From assembly GCA_030654015.1 (NCBI GenBank), contig JAURYI010000054.1:1-48242 (forward strand): a stretch of DNA of 48,242 bases, in the 5' to 3' direction. The first letter of the stretch is position 1, and each line of letters starts with the position of its first letter. This DNA is from Methylococcales bacterium. GTDB taxonomy: Bacteria > Pseudomonadota > Gammaproteobacteria > Methylococcales > Methylomonadaceae. Under the pieces are notes generated by a model. The model was not told the origin of the DNA. It was given only the letters and a program-made list of their open reading frames with translations, and searched no databases. This document shows positions 1 to 13,000 of the stretch, one piece after another. The position numbers and the translations under genes are program-made.

Positions 1-1
1 A

Positions 2-17
2 CGCGAATAAATTCGCG
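2..17. repeat. Small perfect palindrome at window edge
   Basis: A 7-bp perfect stem (CGCGAAT / ATTCGCG) with a 2-nt loop, cut close to the window edge. It resembles the intergenic REP-type hairpins common in gammaproteobacteria. A second small stem (AACGC / GCGTT, 71-83) lies downstream in the same gap. The function is unknown and the full unit cannot be judged because the window begins here. Confidence 0.4.
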
Positions 18-116
18 CCTACCTTTTCTTAACTTAATGGCATTGACGCGCTGCGTGGGAATGCAGTTTCAACGCGCCGCGTTGCGCATCCACTTATCTA
101 AAAAGGTTACGTCCTA

Positions 117-545
117 ATGAACAAACAACTGCTTGCCACTGTTTTATGCCTCACCTTAAGCGCGTGTGCATCCACACCCCATCACACTGCCGAAAAAATC
201 ACCAGCACCCAGCTCCTGCAAACCACCACCACTTGGGACGGTAAAGCAGTCACCTACCCCACCGATGCCAAAGCGCAAGTCACTGCGCTGATGATAGAAA
301 TTCCTGTTAATGGTGAAACGGGCTGGCATCGTCATCCCGTGCCGTCGTTCGCGATGATTGTCGATGGTACGCTGGATGTGATGCTGAAAGACGGTTCGGT
401 TAATCACCTGAAAGCAGGCGACCCCTTAGTTGAAGTGGTTGATACTGCGCACAATGGACGCAACACGGGCAACGTGCCTGTTAAAATTATGGTGTTCTAC
501 ACTGGCACAGTGAACAGCGTATTAACGATTAAAGAACCGTATTAA
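117..545 (+). CDS. Cupin-domain lipoprotein
   Basis: A 142-residue protein with a short hydrophobic N-terminus ending in the lipobox LSAC, so Cys17 is the likely lipidated residue and the protein is probably membrane-anchored in the envelope. The rest is a single small cupin barrel. Motif 1 is seen as GWHRHP with His71 and His73, and the later His112 fits the motif 2 histidine. The glutamate usually found a few residues after the HxH pair is replaced by Ser77 or Phe78, so the metal site may be incomplete or three-coordinate. No substrate can be assigned. Cupin lipoproteins of this size are commonly annotated only as cupin domain-containing proteins. The ribosome-binding site before the ATG is weak (AAAAGG at about 12 nt). 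The gene appears to stand alone, followed by a repeat-filled gap. Confidence 0.85.
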   Translation: MNKQLLATVLCLTLSACASTPHHTAEKITSTQLLQTTTTWDGKAVTYPTDAKAQVTALMIEIPVNGETGWHRHPVPSFAMIVDGTLDVMLKDGSVNHLKAGDPLVEVVDTAHNGRNTGNVPVKIMVFYTGTVNSVLTIKEPY

Positions 546-564
546 TAACCAGTTATGCAGGACA

Positions 565-765
565 CTGCCCACAGTTAAGCCTGACTGGTCGTAACCGCGT
601 AGCGGTGAAATGGTTGTAGCAACAAAATATAAACATAACCAAGCCCCGCAGGGGTGAAATGTTTGTTTTCATCGAACATTTCACCCCTACGGGGCTATGA
701 AATCATCTAAACACTTAGTCTACAAACATTTTACCCCGCTGGGGTTTTTTCTTAACTGTGGGCAG
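565..765. mobile_element. MITE-like element with 15-bp terminal inverted repeats
   Basis: CTGCCCACAGTTAAG at 565-579 is perfectly inverted at 751-765 and bounds a 201-bp non-coding element. Inside are several copies of a palindromic unit related to GCCCCGCAGGGGTGAAATGT: a diverged one near 591-614, a full hairpin at 642-696 and a diverged inverted one near 725-747. No transposase gene is present in the window, so this would be a non-autonomous element. A clean target duplication is not visible; a GACA occurs near both outer edges but not exactly abutting. Confidence 0.6.
642..696. repeat. 22-bp-arm palindrome inside the element
   Basis: The left arm (642-663) and right arm (675-696) match as inverted repeats at 21 of 22 positions, with an 11-nt loop. 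The arms read AGCCCCGYAGGGGTGAAATG and continue for two bases. Each arm also contains a smaller CCCC/GGGG dyad. This is a REP-like hairpin that could form in either transcript. Confidence 0.8.
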
Positions 766-836
766 CGACACACAGCGCACCCTCGCGATTCACATATAGC
801 GTATCGACATTATAAAATCAGGCTGACTGGGATATA

Positions 837-883
837 TTGACAATGTATTAACGTAATTCTAATAATGTATTATTAATGTATTA
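837..883 (+). promoter_or_regulatory. Candidate promoter and phased ATGTATTA repeats for the giant gene
   Basis: A perfect -35 hexamer TTGACA (837-842) is followed after 17 bp by TAATAA (860-865) as a possible -10, which would give a leader of about 180 nt. Across the same stretch the octamer ATGTATTA occurs three times in direct orientation (843-850, 865-872, 876-883), with steps of 22 and 11 bp, that is, on the same face of the helix. These copies could be a regulator's binding array overlapping the promoter. The function is inferred from spacing only. Confidence 0.4.
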
Positions 884-1051
884 ACTTAGCTCCGCACCAT
901 GCCCCAAATATAACCTCATTAACTCACCGCACTATAAATTCGCCTGAAAAACCAACGTTTCATACTACATTTCATCTTAAATATTATAGAATAATGACTT
1001 ACTGGTTGTATGAAATATGTATTTATCCCACTGAGTCAATAGGACGGTTCT

Positions 1052-4000
1052 ATGAAAAAAGCTACACTTGCACACGCCAAATCTATAGCACATTCACAAC
1101 GTCTGGCATTGGAAAGCCGATTGGTCTTTGATGGTGCAATGGTGGCAACCGCCACGGAAGTCCAAGCCGATAGTGTGGATAATAAACCTGTCAGTGACAC
1201 CCCAGCCGCCGCACCGAGTGCGCCGCCTGTTGATTTTTTCATGGATAAAACCCCGCCTGCTGTTGATTATCAACCCACGGTCGATAGTACCGACAACCAG
1301 CCTGCTTTTGCCGTTGAGCCGACACAGACGTTAAGTCCAGTCAGTGGCGTAAGCGGTGCTTACGCAACCACGCTGATTGTAGTAGACCCACGCGCCGACA
1401 ATGCTGGCGCGTTATACAGCAATCCGCCCGTCAATACGCAAGTGATGGTTCTCGATGCCGCGCGTGATGGTTTTCAACAAGTGTCTGAATTATTGCAAGG
1501 GCGACACGATGTCACCGAGCTGAATGTATTGCCGTGGACAAATGGTAATACCCAATGGTTAGGTAATAAAATACTCTCCTCAACTCTGGATTCAGCCGTC
1601 AGTAACGAATTAATGCACTGGGGCGACGGTTTCAGTGATAACGCGGATATTATTTTTCATGGCACTGATAATCTGGGAGCTAGTTGGCTGAGCCACATAG
1701 ACGCTTTAACAGGTGCGGATACCCATTGGGTACAAGGTATGGATTTTAGCCCCGCGCCAAACCACGAGTTAATCGTTGTTGATACCCGCATCGACAATTA
1801 CCAGAGCTTGCTCGCCTCATTTAATGCCAATGCAGAAATACTGTTCATCGACCCCAGCAAAGACGGTATTCAGCAACTTGTTGACGGTCTTAAAGGGCGC
1901 ACCGATATTTCCGCCCTGCATATTTTATCGCACGGTTCACAGGGTTCGTTTACCTTAGGCACATCAACACTGAACAGCGATAACATCGACAGCTATCAAG
2001 CCCAATTAGCCGACATTGGACAGTCTTTAAGCAATAACGGCGATATTTTGTTTTATGGTTGTGAGCTTGCCGATAGCGCGGCGGGTGCGGCGTTCATTAA
2101 CCGCTTGGCGGCGTTGACTCAAGCGGATATTAGCGCGTCTGAGGATGTCACAGGCAATGCGGCAAAAGGCGGCGACTGGGTATTGGAATATCATTCAGGT
2201 GCGATTGAAACCGCCAGTTTAGTTGCCAACAGCTACGAGGGCTTGTTAGCCGCACCCGTCAATACGGTTCCAACGGCGCAGAGCGTTGCAGAAGATAACG
2301 CGCTTACCTTTGGCGCAGGCAAACTCATCAGCATCGGCGATGCGGATGGCACGGTATTAACTGTCGATGTTAGCGTGGCTCATGGTACGCTGACACTATC
2401 AGGCATAGCAGGACTCACACTGACGGGCAACGGCACGGGGTTTATTGCAATCACAGGCGGTACGATTGCCCAAATTAATGCCGCGCTTAATGGGCTGATT
2501 TATAACCCGACGGCAAACTATTCAGGGGCTGACACGCTAACTATAGATACTTTCGATGGTGCAACAACGGATACCGATAGCGTTGCCATTACTGTTACGC
2601 CTAATGCCACTGCCCCTGTGTTGACCTTGCCTAATACGGTGCAAATTGTTCAGGAAAATGTCCCTGCCTACCTGAATTTTACCGCTACCAATCCGATTAT
2701 TCTGACTGATGCCGATGCCAACGATTTGCAAGTGCTTACGCTTTCTGTGGCTCACGGCACGTTGCTGATTAAAACCAATGTAGTAGGCGGCGTAACCACC
2801 GCTACCAATAATGGCACTGGCGCAGTTATCCTGACAGGAACAGCCGCACAACTCTCCGCAACGTTGGCGGATGCACAAGGCATTCAATATACCTCAACGT
2901 CCAACTATAGCTCCTCTGACCCCGCGTTTGCCGCGACACCCGAAGCCCTGTCTTTTTCGCTATCTGATGGTGTGGTTGCCCACAATCAATCAGGCACGGT
3001 GGGCATTAATGTTACCCCCGTTAATGACGCGCCTAGCTTTACTGGCGCAACTCCCGCGCTTACCGTTGAAGGTGGCAGTGTTGCGTTTTCTCTTGCGCAA
3101 CTGGCATCCAGTGCCAACGCGCTTGATGTCGATATTCAGACGGGGCAGCAAGTGCTGTCTCAACTAGCGATAAAAATTGATTCATTACCCGTCGGTGGAA
3201 CACTGACTTATAAAGATGGCGCGATTGAGGTCGGTTCGGTGATTCCAGTCACCGAGCTTGATAAGTTGAAATTTACCCACGACGGTACGGATATAAGTGC
3301 CAACCAGACTATCAGCTTCGACGTAACCGTCAGTGACGGCGGTGGCGGTGTCACTGCGGGCAGTATGTCAGTCACCGTCCAGCCTAAAAACGTCGCCCCC
3401 GTCATATCGGGCGCACCTGTGCTTATTGAAGGACAAATAAAAGTGGTTGCCCCCACTATTAACTTAGGCGATGCCTTTGATACCCCAGCCAATTCCAGCA
3501 TAACTATTGATAACTTCATCACAGGCGGTCAAGGGTCGTTTTTCTTTGATGCCAATAACAATAATATTATTGATGCGGGCGAAACGCTCAGCGGCACTAT
3601 TACGCTTGATGCAACACAACGCGCCAATCTGTCCACACAATTCAAGTTCAGCCAGAACGGCAATGAACCCAATATCCCCGCCACCATTTCACCGTCATAC
3701 CGCATAACCGTCACAGACGCGGGCGGTGCGACTGGCATTCCATCAGCAGCGATTGCAAAAACCATCACGCTCAGTATACAGCCCAACAATGATGATCCTA
3801 CCTTGTTGAATACTCATGCAAGCGTGGGTACTGCGCTGACCGCACAGGAAGGTAATGTCACCGCCATCACGGCGGCTATGCTGAAAATTTCAGACGTTGA
3901 TCGCGATCCTGCCAACTTAGCGCAAACCACCCCTGAAAACCAGTTGGTGTACACGGTTGAAACCCGTCCGACTCAAGGCGAAATACAGATTTTTGTCGGC

Positions 4001-7000
4001 GGCGGGTTGGGTTATGGACTTGACGGCTGGATTACCTTAGGTGACGGCGGGCGTTTTACACAGGCGCAGGTCGCCGCTGGAGAAGTGCGCTATTATCAGA
4101 CCACTAACGTACCCGATGCGGTCACCACTCCCGATAATTTTACCTTTACCGTGCGTGATTCCGCTTACGGCTATGATGTCTGGACAGACCGTGCCAACCC
4201 TGTCAGCAATCGTGAAGGCGGGGTACGCGCCACGCCTACGGGTGTCATTGCAACGCAACAGTTTTTTCTGGGCATTACCCCGTTAGCCACCGTCAATACG
4301 CCACGAACAGATGTTGATCCCGTTGGTGGCGAGGGTAATTGGGAAGGGCCTCCACGCCCTGCTACATCTGGTTTTGGCGGAAGCAATATGGTGTATTCAT
4401 TTTTTCCAACTGGCGGAATGCTGAGCAATAACAGTACAGCGGGTGGAAGCTGGCAGGAAGCCAATGTGAATTCACCACCAGGATATGTCATCACCTCTAC
4501 CATGCTGTCCTATACGATTACGCGCACCGACACGATGGGTACACCTGCCACGGGTGACGATGTTTCGGTTACTGTGCCGCCAAACGAGACTGTCTATACC
4601 CTGACCGTACAACCCAGCAACGGTATTATTCAAAGTTTTGCCAGCGGCAGTTGGCAGACCGTTCCTACTAACGCTCAGTTTACTCAGGCGGATATTAACA
4701 GCGGCAACATACGTTTTGTTCATGATGGCAGTGAAGACCATACGTCAACGTTCGGCTATACCGTCAGTGACGGAACGCCGAATAATTACACCAGCACCTT
4801 TGGACTGGATATTACACCCACCAACGACCGCCCCACTGCGCTTGGCGGCACGGTAAAAGTCAACGAAAAATTACTGCCCACTAACGATGGTCTGGTGCGA
4901 CTGGGTAGCTCCGCCTTGGGTATGAGCGACGTTGACCTGAGTCTGGATGTTACCAAACGGACAACACCCGAAGGCAAGCAGGATTTTCTTTGGTTTCAGG
5001 TCATTGCGCAGCCTGCGGATACAGGGGCGACACAACATGGTGAGTTGCAACGCTGGAATGGCAGCGCGTGGGTGACGGTAACACTGGGTGAATGGCTGCC
5101 CAGTACCTTGCTGACCACAATGGTTGGCGGTAAAACCAGCGGACTGCGTTATGCCCACGATGGCAGTGAACCGCTTGCCTACCCGACTAACCCCAATGTC
5201 ACTTTTCAATATCAGGTACGCGACGATTTGTTGAATCCGAATAATCCGTTTGCTACCGATACCAGCGCGGTTGCCGACAGCTCAGGTTCTGCTCAGTCTA
5301 ATCAGAGTGCGCTTGCCACTACCACCATTCAAATCGTACCCGTCAATAACGCGCCTGTTATTGCCGACAAACCCAGTGATGCTGATCCGACTGTCATCGG
5401 GACGATAACTAGCGGCGGTGCGCTGACAGGTGTTAATAATGTTCTCACCAACGTCCCTGAGGGCGGGACTGTCACCATCACCAGCGCGTTCCTGACAGCG
5501 ATAGATCAAGACAATACCACCGTGCAACGTCAATATATTCTGACCAGTTTGCCCACTCAGGGTAATCTGCTGCTGAATAACCAATTTTTGGGGGCTTTTT
5601 CTACGTTTACACAGGATGATATTGATAACAACCGTTTAACTTATCGCCACAACGGTACTGAATTTCCTACCCCGATTACCGACGCACTAGGCACTTACAG
5701 TGACAAGTTTCATTTTATTGTCAGTGATGCAGTATTTTATGATACGGGTGCTAGTGCGCCCAACTACAACACGTTTTTAATTGATTTCGGCACATTATCC
5801 TATAACGATGCCCCCACGATTGTTGCTCCAATTGGAATTGTTGACATTGACAGTGCCATTGCCGCTAATAATCTGGTGCCGGGATTTGTGGTCGCCGATC
5901 CCGATTTAGCCAACGGTGTACAGGCGGGTGAAACTGATTTTGTGCAAGTCACCGTGCGCCTGTTGGATTCAGCGGGTACGCCGCTGACCAATTACAGCAC
6001 GGGCTTTGCAGGTGCGGGGGTCAATATCGGCTATACCACGCAAAGCGGCGGACTCTGGGCAGTCACTCAAACGGGTGTCGATAGTATCCTGCAACTGCAA
6101 GGCAGTCGCGCACAGGTTAATGCGGCACTCGCAGGATTGAGCGTCACGTTTACCAATGATGCTAACAATATGTACAAAGTACAAGTGATTGTTGACGATA
6201 GACTGCGTGATGGTACTGGGGCTTTAGATACGACAGCCAATGATGCCAACGGCGGCGAACTCAATCAATCCGCCATTATAGGCGGCGCACCGACAGCCGT
6301 ACCCGCCACCGTTTACGATTGGGCTACAACGACCGCCGTGCCTGTTGTTCCTAATGGCAATATTGCGGCGGCGACTGTTGATATACGCGCGTCTCGCGTC
6401 AACGAGACACCGCCTTTTACAGGCCCTGCCAGCGTGACTGTGCTTGAAGATGTGCGTACGCTGCTACCTGCTAATTTCATTATTTCCGACCCTGAATCCG
6501 CTGGCTTTAATACCCCGATTACCGTCACGCTGTCTATTCCAGCGGGTCAGGGAACATTGGATGTTGCGGGTGCGGGTACTGTACAAACCAATTTTACGCC
6601 CAGCGGCGGACAGGCAGTTACTATCAGTGGCGATGGCACAACCAGCATTATCCTGACGGGGCGTGCTGCCGATATTCAAGCATTATTGAACCAGCGCAAC
6701 TTTGCCAATACGGCTGCCGACCCGCTCGGTGGTCTGTATTATTCAGCACCCGCTAACGGCAACCACGACTACAATGCCGCCAGTGCGGGCGATGTCACCT
6801 TAACACTATCCCTCAATGATAACGGCTCGCGCTTTGGCGGTGACGTGGGCGCAGGTAGTGTTGCCGCCAATCCAGTTGATATAGTCATTCCGATTACCAT
6901 TACACCTGTCAATGATGCGCCGACTGTCAGCAATGCCAGCAGTGCTGTTCCCGTAGCCATCAGCGGTATCACGGCGGTGACAGGCTTTGTGATTAGCGAC

Positions 7001-10000
7001 CCAGATAACACCGATGGAGGCACTGTTCCCGCTGACGGTGCTTTAAACATCACCACAGGTGAAGTTGACTTTGTACAGGCAACCATTCGTTTATTACCAG
7101 CGGCGGGTACTGCGCCACTGCCCGCGACTGGCGGTGTCGGTGGCGTTGACCACAGCAACGTGGTGTTTGCTTCTTCTACCGTCGGGGGCGCAACCGTTGA
7201 TACAACCTATACAGGCAACGGCAGTGCCTTGGTCATTCGCGGCACTGTGGCACAGGTCAACACTTATTTGAGCGGTTTAACCGTTGCTTTGAGCAATGGC
7301 TTAACCAACAACAACGCAAGCTATCGCGTACAAGTGATTGTTGATGACCGACTGCGTGATGCGGCAGGGGTTCTGAACGGTAGCAACGCGGCTAATGGCG
7401 GGCTGAATTCAGACGGTTCTACGGGAACAGCGAACGTACCTGTTACTGTCGTTGATCCCTACGCGGCTGTTCCCGTCTTAGCATTCAATGTCGCATCAAG
7501 CACTCGAGCTATTCTGAGTTCAGGTGTCAATGAAGCCCCCAGTTTTGTTGCACTGGACAATACGCCGACCTTTGTCGAAAACGGTGCAGCGATTGTCCTT
7601 GATGCCAATGCCACGCTGACTGATCCTGAACTCAGTGTCTACAGCAACTGGAATCTGGCGGTACTGACACTGGTTCGCAATACGGGTGCGAATAGTGATG
7701 ATGTGTTTGGGGTCACAGGTTCTGGTGCTACGGGTATTAATTTCAGCGGCGCAACTATCCGTAATGGCACAACCGTCATTGGCACATTTACCAACAGTGC
7801 GGGTACACTGGCAATCACTTTTAACGCCAATGCAACCAATGCTGTCGTGGATTCGGTCTTGCAAGCGATTACTTACAGCAATAGCAACGACACGCCACCC
7901 ACCAGTATCACTATCAATTACACCATCAATGACAGTAATACCAACACGGGTGCAACTCCACAGGGCGGGGCTAATCCGACGCTTGCCTTAAGTGGCGCGG
8001 GCAGCATCACTGTGGGTATTACGCCTGTCAATGATGCTCCCACACTGTCGGGAGTGACCGCTAAAACCTACACCGAAGATGCCACACCCGTTGTCATCGG
8101 TACGGGGGTAACACTGAATGATCCTGAACTGAAAACGTTTGCAAGCGGTACTGGTCAATGGGGTAATGCTTACTTGGTGCTGTCACGCAATGGCGCGGCC
8201 GATGTTAATGATGTTTTCAGTGCCAGCGGTACGCTGTCCGCACTGACCGAAGGCAGCACTTTGCTTGACGGAGCTGTCACCATCGGCACAGTGACGCAAA
8301 ACACGGCGGGAATACTCACCATCACTTTTGCGGACGGAGTGACTACTGCACAAGTTCAAGCCGCACTCGGCAAAATCGCGTACAGCAATCCTATTCAATC
8401 ACTTGCGGCGGCGGCTACCTCACCCGTAACCCTGAACTGGGTACTGCATGATGGCGATACTGATGCCGACCGCGCGCTTAACGGTCAGGGGACAACAGGC
8501 GACAAGTCGGTGACTTTTGCGCAAACCATCACACTCACAGGTGTCAATGACGCGCCTGTATTGGCAGATACCGCGTTGAGCATTACGCAAACTGAAGATG
8601 CTATCGCGCCAGTCGGTGCAGTGGGTACGCTGGTTTCCGCGCTTGCCAGTGCGAACATTGCTGACGCAGACACCAGCAATCCTAAAGGTATTGCGATTAC
8701 CGCCACTGACAGTACGCGCGGCACTTGGTATTACAGCACCGACAACGGCACCAACTGGACAGCGTTTACTGCCACCAATACCACCGCCCGACTACTCGCG
8801 GCGGATGCTAACACCCGCGTCTACTTCCAACCGACCGCCAACTGGCAGGGGACTAGCATCACCAGCGGTCTGACGATACGCGCATGGGATGGCAGCACGG
8901 GAACTAACAGCGGCATTGCGGCTCAGGACTTGAGTATTGGTGCCAATGTCGGCGGCACAACGGCTTTCTCGTCAACCACTGATGTGGTCGCGGTCACGGT
9001 CACGTCAGTCAATGATCAGCCAACGGCTACCACTAATGTGGTATTACCTGCCATTCTTGAAGACACACTAACGCCCAACGGCGTACTGATTTCTGGGCTT
9101 GCGTTTAATTACAGCGATGTCACCGACAATCAAACCAGCAATGGCGGCGGCGATACCTCGACGGCATTTTCTTACATGGCGATTGTCGGCTCAACGGGCT
9201 ACAACGCAACGCAGGGAAGCTGGCAAGTATCAACCACCGCCACGCCAAATCCTGCCGTCGCAAGCGACTGGATTACCATTCCCGTCAGTGGATTAAGTAC
9301 ATCGGCTGCATTGATTTTTGCCGCCGACAGACAAATCCGTTTTGTACCCGCGCCTGATTTTAACGGCACACCCGGAACGCTACAAGTGCGCTTGGCTGAC
9401 GCAAATACCATCCTGACCAGCAGCACCGCCGCGACGACTAGATTTGATATTACAAACGTCGCTAATGGCGGCACAGCGACAACGGGTGCGTGGAATGCGA
9501 CGAATCGTAACATCAGCACGATCGTCACCCCTGTCAGTGACGCACCCTCAGGCGCGGGTAATATTGTTACCACTAATGAAGATCAGACTTATACGTTTAC
9601 CACCGCTAATTTCGGTTTTTCCGACCCGCGAGACAACTCGGCAGATACCTTTAGTCGGGTGTTGATTAGCACCTTGCCAAGCAACGGCACGCTTAAACTG
9701 AATGGTGTGAATGTGGTATCAGGTGATTATATTCTCGCCTCTGACATTACGAGCGGCAGATTGACCTTTGTACCGACAACCGACTTCAACAACACACTGA
9801 CCACAACGACCAATACCATCAGTGTCAGTCCCGCGCTGGCAATCGCAGACAATACCACCATCACCTCAACCCTGACTATCAGCGGCGCGACGGCTAATAT
9901 TTCTGATTTAAATCTTGCCCTGAATATCAGCCATACAGCGGTAGCTGATTTAATTATCAAGCTCACCGCACCTGATGGCACGGTACAAACTTTATATAAT

Positions 10001-13000
10001 GGTAGCGGCAGTAATTTTAATAATTTAGTGCTGACCTTAGATGATGAAGCAGCCACCTCTGTCACCGTCATTCCCAACGACGGCACCTCTACGATTGCAG
10101 GCAGTTATAAACCTGCCAATCCACTGAGCGTATTTGACGGTAAAAATCCTAATGGTGTATGGACACTCAGTGTCACTGATGCGGATAACAACGACATAGG
10201 CACATTAAACAGCTGGTCATTGACACCGACCACCGTTTCGACAGGATTGGATTTTACTTTCCAAGTTGAAGATACAGGTAGCACCGCTAACGGCGGTGTC
10301 ATACTTGATCAATCGCCCAATCCGATGATTATCAACGTAATACCGTTAAATGACGCGCCCGTATTAACCGCAACCGCCAGTAATCCATCGGTCACAGAAA
10401 ATGCGACCACAGCGAGCGGCACATCCGTAGACCCTGTGGCACTGTTTACTGGGACAAGTATTGCCGATATTGACCTCAGCACCACAGCCGCACTGACCAG
10501 CACCGTATTTGGTGCGGGTAGCATTACCGTCAGTTTTACCGATGCTTATGTGACAGGTGACGTATTGTTCGTTAATGCTGTGTTGCCCGCAGGAGTTACC
10601 GTCTCAGGTGGAACTGCCAACGCACTGACGATCACTCTTGGCACAGCAACGACAGTAGCGGAAGTCAACAGTGTGTTAGCCGCCATTTCCTACAAAAGTA
10701 CCAGCGACAACCCGACGGTTAATGACACCGATAATACCCGCAATTATCAAATAGTGGTGAATGACGGTAATAACCGCCAAGGCGCGGCAACACCGAATGC
10801 AGGCGGAGCTGCCGCACTTGACAGCAACATCATCAGCGGCATATTAACCATTACCCGCACTAATGACGCGCCTGTGGTTGATTTGAATGGTATAACTGCG
10901 GGAACAGATAATGCGGTAACGTGGACGGAAAACAGCAACGCAGCGCATACCGCCGTGGCTATCAATCCTAGTGCTACCGTTGCCGATACCGACAACACCA
11001 ACATGACGCAATTAGTCATGCAGGTAGGCGGTGTATTGGACGGCAATAACGAAGTGCTGAACATCGGCGGGGGGAATTTTCTGCTTAACACCACGGTATC
11101 CAATGTGGCGGTCGGTGGTTTTCTGGTGTCTTATAACAGCGGCACTGGCACATTCACTATTTTGCCCACACCGACTACAGTCGCGTTAGCAAGCAGTTTT
11201 CAAACCCTGATTCAGGGCATTACTTACATCAACAACACCGACAATGTGACAGTGGGCAATCGCACCGTCACGTTCAACATCACCGATGCGGGCTTTGATA
11301 ACAGCACGGCGGTCGGCGGTGAACTGGGCAGTAATATACCGACCACTACTATTAATGTGGTGCGTGCCAATGACCAGCCTGTCATTACCAACCTCAACGC
11401 AATCAGTTATTTTGAAAATGCCATTAACACCGCCGCCGCGATTATTGACGGCAGCATTACCTTAACCGACATCGACAGCCCCAATTACAACGGCGGCACA
11501 TTAACGGTCAGCGGCTTGATTGCCGCTCAAGATACGGTATCGTTACCCACTGGCGCGGCATCTGTGACAGGCAATATACAAATCAACGGCGGTAATGTTG
11601 AGTATTATGACGGCAGTGCGTGGGTGGTTATCGGTACACAAAGCGGCGGCGTAGGTGCAAACTTCGTGGTGTCGTTCAATGCCAGTGCCACGCCTGCTAT
11701 TGTGCAGCGGGTCATCGAAAACCTGACGTTTGCCAATAGCTCCAATAATCCCACGTTATCGCGCACCCTGAACTTAGCCCTGAATGATGGCGGCACGGGT
11801 ACGGTGCAAAATGCGACCGTCGGCATCACTATCAAACTGGACAACGACGCGCCCGTGATGACAGCGGCAACGCTGGGCGGTACTTATACTGAACAAAATG
11901 TCACGCCATTGCAATTTATCAGCGGTGCAATCAGCGTATCTGATCCTGACAGCCCTGCTAACTTTTATATTAATACCGCCGCCGTAGCAGGTTCATTGAC
12001 GGTTGCGTTAGACGGTTATCAAACAGGCGACACGCTTTCTGTCGTGCATCAAGGCAACGGTGCTGGGCAAATCGGCGTTGTCGGCAACACCCTCAGCTAT
12101 GGCGGTACTGCCATTGCTACCACCAGCGGCGGCAATGGTGCGCCGCTGGTGATTACGTTTACCTCTGCTACGGCAACACCTACCGCTGTACAAGCCTTGC
12201 TTGCGCAACTGGCTTTCAGCAATACCACCAATGAAGACCCAACGGTCAATAACACCGACCCCAGCCGCGTGTTTACCGTCACGCTGAATGACGGCGGCAA
12301 TACTAAAGATACCACCTCCAGCACCACGGCATTGACCGCGACCCTGACGGGGACTATCAACCTGACAGCAGTGAATGACAAACCTGTCATTACCCCCGCA
12401 GGAACACCCGCCGCCTACACAGAAAATGCGGTTGCCACCGTGGTGGATAACGCTTTGACCGTCGCTGATGTCGATGATACGCAAATAAACGGCGGCACAA
12501 TCAGCATTACGGGTAATTTCTTGGCAGGTGATGTATTGGCAGTCACCAACATAGGGAACATTACAGGTAATTATGTACCTGCAACAGGTGTTTTAACGCT
12601 GTCTGGACTGGACAGCATAGCCAACTACCAAGCGGTATTGCGCAGTCTGACTTACTTAAACAGTACCGATGATCCGACTGATAACACCACCAAAACCACG
12701 CGCACTCTAACCTACAGTTTAACGGATGCGAACTCGGATGCCGTCGGTGCAGCAACCAGCATTGCCGCAACTAAAACCATCAACGTAACGCCACTGCAAG
12801 ACGCGCCCGTATTGACAGGCGGCGGTGCAACGCTGACGTATACCGAACAAACGGCGGCGGCAGTGATAGATGCCACGGTCACGGTCTCTTCCGATGCCGA
12901 CGATACGCAAATGTCAGGTGCGACCATTACCCTGAGTGCAGGTTATACCGCAGGGGATATTCTCAATTTTACCGCGCAAAACGGCATTACTGTCGTCAGT

